From Anaerolineae bacterium (GTDB lineage: Bacteria > Chloroflexota > Anaerolineae > JAFGEY01): DNA of 6,734 bases. Location of the stretch: NCBI GenBank assembly GCA_016931365.1, contig JAFGEY010000172.1:1-6734 (forward strand), written 5' to 3'. The notes beneath the pieces were generated by a model. The model was not told the origin of the DNA. It worked only from the letters and a program-made list of their open reading frames with translations, and made no database searches. The translations under genes were made by a program, and so were the position numbers. Positions 1 through 4,610 of this stretch are shown here, in pieces (within the stretch, counting starts at the first letter, position 1; each line of letters opens with the position of its first letter).

Positions 1-195
1 GCATACTCGGCAAGGGTCAGTTGTAAAAGTTCATTTTTTCAGCCGTTTTTGGCAATTCGGCTTTCAGTTGCACAAAAGTTACGCTAAACAAATCTACTTG
101 GAGCCACAGAGGTCTCAGAGCTTTATATCTCTCGGATGTACTCATCCGTGTGCTCTCGGTGACCTCCGTGGCAAACTAGGGTTTTCTGCGCTCTT
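1..195. other. Non-coding region downstream of the iron-sulfur gene
   Basis: No convincing gene is visible in this AT-richer stretch. Its right part holds the palindrome at 103-172. Its left part holds an imperfect direct repeat, TCAGTTG-t-AAAAGTT at 17-31 and TCAGTTG-cac-AAAAGTT at 64-80, and a short inverted repeat AGCCG (41-45) / CGGCT (58-62). The T-run near 34-39 lies before that stem on the plus strand, the wrong side for an intrinsic terminator. Confidence 0.5.
103..172. repeat. Long imperfect palindrome with nested perfect hairpin
   Basis: The left arm (103-121) and right arm (152-172) form an imperfect inverted repeat. GCCAC-A/G-GAGGTC pairs over 12 positions with one mismatch, then a small internal loop (2 against 4 nt), then a further 5-bp stem (AGAGC with GCTCT). 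Inside sits a perfect 6-bp hairpin, CGGATG (133-138) and CATCCG (143-148), with a 4-nt loop. The element begins 24 bp beyond the stop codon of the iron-sulfur membrane protein. No T-run follows either arm, so it is not a standard intrinsic terminator. The CCACAGAGG-like arms recall dispersed palindromes that I remember from Chloroflexota and cyanobacterial genomes. That family link is from memory and not proven here. Confidence 0.6.
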
Positions 196-1362
196 TTAGA
201 TCATACTGCCCGTGGTGATCAGCATCAAGATGCGCCACAACCCGCCGGCGATCATTCCACCGCCAATGACAACCAGCAGCAGGAACGCCGGGTAGATGAA
301 CAGTACGCGCGCCACGTTGGGGTGCAACCCGATTGGTGTGCCCTTGATGTGATACGAGATGGCGTTCTTGGGGCACGCGTCGATGCACTGGCCGCACTTG
401 GTGCAGGTGATCGACGGCTTGCCGCTGGCCAGGCTGTTCTCGTCAAGCGAAAAGGTCGGGCAGGAGCGGACGCACTTGAGGCATTTGCTGCATTTTTCTG
501 TATCGATGCGCAGCTCAAAGATGTTGATCTTGTTCAAGAACGATTGCATCGCGCCAAAGGGGCAGAACAAACCGCATTGAACGCGGCGCTTGGTCAGGAA
601 CGGCAGGACGATCACTGTGCCCAGGAACAGCGTGACAAAAATGATCGTCTGGATCAAGACCTTGACCGAGGTGATCTCGGCAAATTCGGTGACCGCCTTG
701 AACGGGCACAGCCACTCGCAGTAGGTCGGCGAAAGGGTCAGCGCCGAGGTGAGCACGATCACCAACAGCACGGCGTAAGGCAGGTAGGTCCACTTGTGGT
801 CGATGTGCTTGATGCGCGCCTTTTTGGCCAGGCAGGAAAACCCTTCGTCGAAACCGCCGTAAAAGCAGCCCCAGCTGCACCAGCCGCGCCCCAGCGCCAG
901 CGATACCCCGAGCCAGAGCACGATCATCCCCGCGATCGGCGCAAACCCTTCCAGCAACGAGCCGGGAAAGATGATCGTTTGAGTCAGGGCGGCGGGGATG
1001 AGGATCATCGGAATCACCAGGTGACAAAAGGGTGTCTCACCTTCGATCACGTTGGTCTCGGTGAGGATCATGCTGCCCCGCGTCTCGATCAGGTTGGTGA
1101 TAAAATAGATCGCAAACCCCACCGCGACGGCCACAAACAAGATCGAGCGGTAGCGGTGCGTATGCCCGGTGAGCAGCATCAGAAAGAAAAAGACGTTCAG
1201 CAGCGCCCAGGTAAAGAGCCACGTAGCGGTTTGCAGCGTGTCGCCGCCGCCGCTTGGGCCGAGCATCATCATCGCCGAGAGGAGCAGCATCGGCAGCGCG
1301 AGCAGCGCGGCCTGCCACCATTTGAGTTTGAACGGGTGTTGGGTTTTGATTGTTGCGGTCAT
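196..1362 (-). CDS. NapH/NosR-like membrane 4Fe-4S ferredoxin protein
   Basis: A 388-aa polytopic membrane protein probably passing electrons across or along the cytoplasmic membrane. Hydrophobic segments lie near residues 16-34, 46-65, 73-90, 114-133, 140-158, 193-210, 236-256 and 352-375. Cysteine pairs typical of NapH/NosR/CcoG-type proteins occur at C162/C166 (GRGWCSWGC), C215/C219 (CEWLCPF) and C263/C267 (CGLFCPFG). A soluble part then carries two ferredoxin motifs, C291-x2-C294-x2-C297-x3-C301-P and C320-x2-C323-x2-C326-x3-C330-P, each expected to ligate a [4Fe-4S] cluster. The ATG overlaps the stop of the upstream transporter-like gene as ATGA, with GGAGGG 11 nt before it, so translational coupling is likely. 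Fold class and clusters are well supported. The donor, acceptor and pathway are not: it is not called NapH because no nap or nos genes are present. It appears intact. Confidence 0.9.
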   Translation of the reverse strand: MTATIKTQHPFKLKWWQAALLALPMLLLSAMMMLGPSGGGDTLQTATWLFTWALLNVFFFLMLLTGHTHRYRSILFVAVAVGFAIYFITNLIETRGSMILTETNVIEGETPFCHLVIPMILIPAALTQTIIFPGSLLEGFAPIAGMIVLWLGVSLALGRGWCSWGCFYGGFDEGFSCLAKKARIKHIDHKWTYLPYAVLLVIVLTSALTLSPTYCEWLCPFKAVTEFAEITSVKVLIQTIIFVTLFLGTVIVLPFLTKRRVQCGLFCPFGAMQSFLNKINIFELRIDTEKCSKCLKCVRSCPTFSLDENSLASGKPSITCTKCGQCIDACPKNAISYHIKGTPIGLHPNVARVLFIYPAFLLLVVIGGGMIAGGLWRILMLITTGSMI

Positions 1363-1985
1363 AGTTGACTGATCCCTCCTGTGAGCATCAAAAAACCGGA
1401 AAAAGTGTAATACACGGCGATCATCACTGCCGCAAAGCGGCCGATAGTCGGCAAGGCATCGATGTGCCGGAATGCGCCGACAAAGATGATCGGGACGAAA
1501 TAGACGCAGGTGCCGATGAAAAAGGTGATAAAAAAGGCCAGGCTGTCAAGCAGACTGCCCGTGCTGGCCGCGCTGGTGAAGGCGAGCAGCATCGGCGGGC
1601 AGACCTTGAGTCCGGCCAAAAAGCCCATTGCGATGGGCAGTACGACCGGCCAGTTGGCAAGCCAGCTCGGCGGGGTGTGCAGCGCGCAAGCGTGTTTTTT
1701 GGGTTTGATCAGCACCCCGGCGACCAGCAGTACCGAAAAGCCGATGTACGCCGCGCCATAGAGCAGGCTTTGATAGGCTGCCAGTCCGCCGATCAGCCGG
1801 CCGGCGATCCAGGCCAGCAGTCCAAAGATCAAGTAGCCGATCAGCCGCCCGCCCAGGAATTTGAGCAGCATGATCAAATTATCCTTGACATTGCGGTTTT
1901 CGCTGAGGAAAAAGGGCACCAAAACTGGCGCGCAAAAGGCTAGACAAGAGGCGCCGTTGGCAAGTCCAAGCAGAAATCCGTGCAT
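1359..1985 (-). CDS. CcdA/DsbD- or TauE/SafE-like integral membrane protein
   Basis: A 208-aa protein with about six membrane helices arranged as two related halves. Each half opens with a G-rich, Cys/Pro-containing helix: GLANGASCLAFCAP (C14, C18, P20) and GFLAGLKVCPP (C129, P130, P131). In CcdA/DsbD-type proteins a cysteine in the first and fourth helices forms the redox pair that carries reducing equivalents outward, and C18 and C129 sit in comparable places. The same fold also includes proteins named sulfite exporter TauE/SafE and metal transporters, so substrate is unassigned. Reading frame runs upstream into the broken DUF362 gene, but the start is placed at the second of two adjacent ATGs, which stands 5 nt after GAGG; the first ATG (1988) would leave only 2 nt. 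It overlaps the iron-sulfur gene by ATGA, implying a joint function. Confidence 0.8.
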   Translation of the reverse strand: MHGFLLGLANGASCLAFCAPVLVPFFLSENRNVKDNLIMLLKFLGGRLIGYLIFGLLAWIAGRLIGGLAAYQSLLYGAAYIGFSVLLVAGVLIKPKKHACALHTPPSWLANWPVVLPIAMGFLAGLKVCPPMLLAFTSAASTGSLLDSLAFFITFFIGTCVYFVPIIFVGAFRHIDALPTIGRFAAVMIAVYYTFSGFLMLTGGISQL

Positions 1986-2002
1986 CATAACCTCACTTCC
2001 CG

Positions 2003-2415
2003 TTAACCTAAATTCACTTCGACCAGGTCGATCTGAACCGGGTCGTTGGTGCCCAGTCCCAGATTGGCCGCATTCTTGAGCCACTGCTTGGCCATATTGG
2101 TGGCCGGTTTGTAGCCCTTTTTGGCATCGATGAATTGATGAAGCACTTGCGATCCCACCGTGTCATGGGCGACCGGGTCAAAACTCATCAAGATCGAATC
2201 GCCCACGACATCGAGCGTCCAATAGGGGGCCGATGCGTGCGCCGAGGTAGAGGCGACCGACACATCGCCGACGATCAAACGGGTGCGGCTCTTGATCGGT
2301 TCCAGCGCGTTCAATTCGGCGATGCTTGATTTGTTTTGCATCCTGCCAGCAGTCCGGCAGCAGTTGCTATTGCGCCGGTCAAGAATTCTCGACGGGTGAT
2401 GTTGGGGGTAGACAC
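2003..2415 (-). pseudogene. Internally deleted Tat-exported DUF362 lipoprotein gene
   Basis: This is a remnant in two reading frames. A perfect AAAGGAGG (2427-2420) lies 4 nt before a GTG at 2415, which starts a 34-aa Tat lipoprotein signal: STPNITRREFL, a hydrophobic stretch, then lipobox LLAGC. That frame stops at TGA 2313-2311. In the -1 frame, from about 2329 to the TAA at 2005-2003, the sequence reads like the C-terminal ~100 residues of DUF362 proteins: LIVGDV, SFDPVAHDTVG and AANLGLGTNDP, ending EVNLG. An intact family member would have a few hundred residues between signal and tail; they are absent. The simplest reading is one internal deletion with its junction near 2326-2340. A frame joined in the other direction lacks a signal and good start. 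It is the first gene of the operon, 14-17 bp before the transporter-like gene. Confidence 0.75.
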
Positions 2416-2458
2416 ATTTCCTCCTTTGCATCCTGTGTGATGATTCCAGACTTCCTTT

Positions 2459-2494
2459 ATCATACCACAGGTATGCGCAGGGCGGATGTGTCAA
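2459..2494 (-). promoter_or_regulatory. Candidate promoter with over-long spacer
   Basis: On the minus strand a perfect -35-like TTGACA (2494-2489) is followed, after 24 bp, by a good -10-like TATGAT (2464-2459). The normal sigma-70 spacer is 16-18 bp, so these may not form one promoter. A perfect inverted repeat CATACC-ACA-GGTATG (2461-2475) overlaps the -10-like box. The operator array lies 13 bp upstream of the TTGACA. Position argues for a promoter of the DUF362/CcdA-like/iron-sulfur operon somewhere here, but the exact boxes are uncertain. Confidence 0.35.
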
Positions 2495-2507
2495 AAGGGG
2501 GAATAGA

Positions 2508-2536
2508 GGTCATATTGGGGACTATGACCGGTCATA
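2508..2536. promoter_or_regulatory. Operator-like array of three GGTCATA half-sites
   Basis: Half-sites are GGTCATA (2508-2514), TATGACC (2523-2529) and GGTCATA (2530-2536). The last two abut to give a perfect 16-bp palindrome, CTATGACCGGTCATAG (2522-2537). The first two form a 7-bp inverted repeat with an 8-bp spacer. The array begins 93 bp upstream of the GTG of the broken DUF362 gene and 21 bp beyond the response regulator's stop, which suits a dimeric NarL/FixJ-type regulator acting on the downstream operon. The repeats are directly visible; the regulator's identity is inference. Confidence 0.65.
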
Positions 2537-2557
2537 GAGAGGATATTTGAAAACAAT

Positions 2558-3232
2558 CTAGAGTAGTCCTAACTCCCGCGCTTTGATCGCCGCCTGGGTG
2601 CGGTCGCGGACATCGAGCTTGCCGAGGATGTTGGTGATGTGATTCTTGACCGTGCCCTGGGTGATGAACAGCGTTTCCGCGATCTCGCGGTTGCTTTGCC
2701 CGTGAGCGATCAAGCGCAGCACCTCCATTTCGCGGTCGGAAAGGGGTTCGATCAATGCTTCTCGGGATGAATGTACCTGCCCGGCGAGGCGGGCAAACTG
2801 GGCCACCACCTTGGCTGCGACCGATGGCTGAAGCACTGACTCGCTGCGCGCGGCGGCGTGGATGGCCTCGATCAGCGTGTCCGACGAGACGTCTTTGAGC
2901 AGATAACCCACCGCGCCCGCGCGCAGCCCGTCGAAAATGTACTCGTCGTCGTCAAAGGTGGTGAGCACAATCACTTGGCTTTCCGGGCAACTGCTTTTGA
3001 GTTGGCGGGTCGCGGCGACGCCATCGAGGATGGGCATGCGCAGGTCCATCAGCACCACGTCGGGGCAGAGGGCGCGGGTTTGTTCGATTGCTTGCTGTCC
3101 ATTGCCCGCTTCACCGACAACTTGAATGCCCGGCTGCACCGAGAGCAGGGTGCGCAGTCCTTCGCGAAAGAGGGCTTGATCGTCGACCAGCAGAACGCGG
3201 ATGGTCTGATCTGGGTTGCTCACTCGGTTCAT
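2558..3232 (-). CDS. NarL/FixJ-family response regulator
   Basis: A 224-aa two-component DNA-binding regulator. The N-terminal receiver domain (about 10-125) has the acidic pair D17/D18, phospho-acceptor D63 in VVLMDLRMP, conserved T91 (LTT) and K113 (GYLLKD). The C-terminal LuxR-type helix-turn-helix (about 160-224) contains LSDREMEVLRLIAHGQSN, the recognition-helix region TQGTVKNHI and the usual LGKLDVRDRTQA ending. All key residues are present. An upstream in-frame start would lengthen it by 18 residues inside the kinase gene; the ATG chosen overlaps the kinase stop as ATGA, the common arrangement for such pairs, and places the receiver at the normal distance from the N-terminus. Phosphorylation by the overlapping kinase is expected. 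A likely target is the palindromic array at 2508-2536, just past its own stop codon. Confidence 0.95.
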   Translation of the reverse strand: MNRVSNPDQTIRVLLVDDQALFREGLRTLLSVQPGIQVVGEAGNGQQAIEQTRALCPDVVLMDLRMPILDGVAATRQLKSSCPESQVIVLTTFDDDEYIFDGLRAGAVGYLLKDVSSDTLIEAIHAAARSESVLQPSVAAKVVAQFARLAGQVHSSREALIEPLSDREMEVLRLIAHGQSNREIAETLFITQGTVKNHITNILGKLDVRDRTQAAIKARELGLL

Positions 3233-4434
3233 CGCGGCACCTCTACTTCCAGCCGGAATCCTTTGCCGGGGGCGGTCTCGACGCACACCGCGCCGCCGAG
3301 CAGGCCGATCCGCTCGCGGATGCCCATCAGCCCATAGCCGCCTTGCGTATCTTGTGCGCCCAGGCCGTAATCCTGTATCGTCAATTTAATCAGCGCATCG
3401 TCTTGATAATCCAGCAACACCTCTGCGCTCGACGCGTCAGCGTGCTTGCGGATGTTGGTCAGCCCTTCTTGCGCGGCGCGGTATAGCGCCAGCCCGATCT
3501 GCGGTGCCAGCGGCTGCGCTTCGCCGAGGAGGTGATAATCGGTGGCGATGCCGACCGCGCGGCATTCATCGACCAGCTCCAGGATCGCTTCGGATAGCGG
3601 ACGGCGATCGAGCGGAGATGCGCGCAGAGCGGCTACCGAGCGTCGAACTTCGAACAGACCTTGCTGGGCCAGCGCCTGTGCTTTGTCCATCGCGTCGAGG
3701 GCTTTGTCGCGGTCATGGTCGAGCACGGCGCGTCCGGCCTGGATTTGCATGTGGATTGCCGTCAAATAGTGTCCCAGTCCGTCGTGGATTTCGCGCGCCA
3801 GGCGGTTGCGCTCCTTGACCGTAGCCAGTTCTTCGGCCTGGGCAGCGTATTCGCGCAGTTGGGCATTGGCGTTGCCCAGTTCGGCGGCCAGCCGCTCAAC
3901 CTCGGCGCGCACGGCACGTTCGCGCACGGCGACCTGGGTAAAAAGGATCACAAAGGCATAGGCGAGCGCATACTGGGATATAGACTGCAAAGTGAGTTGC
4001 CACAAAGGTCGGGGCAGACCGGGCATTCGAGACAAGAGTAGCATGGTTACGCCGGCGACGACAATCAGGTTGAGTGTACAGGCGATGGCGGCCCACGGGC
4101 GCGGCAGCAGTTCGATGCCCTGGCCCAGCACCGGCAACATGATCAGCCAGGCCTGGCCGCCGCTGAGGTACAGGATTGTGGCGCCGATCAGGGTGAGCAA
4201 GGCCAAATAGCCTAGCGAAAACACCAGCCGGCCCTGTCGATGGCAAATGCGATCTCCAAAGGCGGCCAGCAGCAGGTAGATGATGCCCAGCGCCAGGATC
4301 AGCGTCGTTTCAAAGGGAGTCAGTGTGGCATAGCCGCTGGCAAAAGTGATCACGTACGAGATGACGACCAGGGTGACCAGCAGGATGTGCCCGCTGCGCC
4401 CGGTATCGAGAACAAAGGAGGTGTTGTATGTCAT
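3229..4434 (-). CDS. Membrane sensor histidine kinase, HisKA_3 (NarX/DesK) type
   Basis: A 401-aa sensor kinase partnered with the overlapping response regulator. The first ~170 residues hold about six hydrophobic helices with short connections and no sizeable extracytoplasmic domain, so sensing probably occurs in or near the membrane, or through another membrane protein. A coiled-coil-like linker (about 170-210) precedes the H-box LAREIHDGLGHYL with phospho-acceptor H217. The HATPase domain (about 310-400) shows the N-box AAQEGLTNIRKHA (N327), a G1 box D355-Y-G-L-G and the G2 region GGYGLMGIRERIGLLGG. The ATG at 4434 follows GAGGTG at a normal distance. Its stop overlaps the regulator's start by 4 nt. 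The signal is unknown; control of a membrane redox module next door would fit a thiol, quinone or envelope-state cue, but that is inference. Confidence 0.93.
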   Translation of the reverse strand: MTYNTSFVLDTGRSGHILLVTLVVISYVITFASGYATLTPFETTLILALGIIYLLLAAFGDRICHRQGRLVFSLGYLALLTLIGATILYLSGGQAWLIMLPVLGQGIELLPRPWAAIACTLNLIVVAGVTMLLLSRMPGLPRPLWQLTLQSISQYALAYAFVILFTQVAVRERAVRAEVERLAAELGNANAQLREYAAQAEELATVKERNRLAREIHDGLGHYLTAIHMQIQAGRAVLDHDRDKALDAMDKAQALAQQGLFEVRRSVAALRASPLDRRPLSEAILELVDECRAVGIATDYHLLGEAQPLAPQIGLALYRAAQEGLTNIRKHADASSAEVLLDYQDDALIKLTIQDYGLGAQDTQGGYGLMGIRERIGLLGGAVCVETAPGKGFRLEVEVPR

Positions 4435-4610
4435 CGCGTCACCTCGTGGTTCGTATCAATGGCTTTGCCGGAAGGGGGCGCCTGTTCGTTAAATTGCCTG
4501 TTGGGGCATTGTTCTTGCGTTTATTAAGAATGATCAGCAAAGCCCCAAGATACTTGATGTATTGAGTTCTCGGACTTTTTGTCGTTCTTGACCTTTTTTC
4601 AGTGGACTCG
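4435..4610. other. Intergenic gap before the kinase with a stem-loop
   Basis: This 176-bp gap separates the zinc-ribbon/LysM gene from the kinase. TTGGGGC (4501-4507) and GCCCCAA (4542-4548) form a 7-bp outer stem. Inside it ATTGTTCTT (4508-4516) pairs with AAGAATGAT (4526-4534), including two G-T pairs, leaving a 9-nt loop and a 7-nt bulge on one side. No T-run follows on either strand, so a classical intrinsic terminator is unlikely; it may be a leader structure for the kinase mRNA or a processing site. I see no strong sigma-70 promoter, though one for the kinase would be expected here. The GGTCATA half-sites of 2508-2536 are not repeated in this gap. Confidence 0.45.

Noticed and set aside
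17..73. Minus-strand 18-codon open frame beginning GTG
   Set aside because: There is no ribosome binding site, no family resemblance, and the length is within chance for an AT-richer gap.
1357..1364. GGTCATAG copy at the start codon of the iron-sulfur gene, as another operator
   Set aside because: It is a single half-site with no partner, and is explained by the CTATGACC start-codon overlap in coding sequence.
322..1368. Long plus-strand open frame of about 348 codons opposite the iron-sulfur gene
   Set aside because: It is rich in Gln, Arg, Asp and His with no recognisable domain, as expected from the antisense of a GC-rich membrane gene. The minus-strand frame has clear ferredoxin motifs.
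2326..2345. Programmed -1 frameshift joining the Tat signal to the DUF362 tail
   Set aside because: The direction is right, but CAAAACA is not a good slippery heptamer in the signal frame, and a joined product would still lack most of the protein.
2003..2494. Intact 163-aa gene starting upstream at 2494
   Set aside because: Its first ~50 residues cross the promoter gap and the out-of-frame signal sequence, and look non-coding. Only the DUF362 tail is protein-like.
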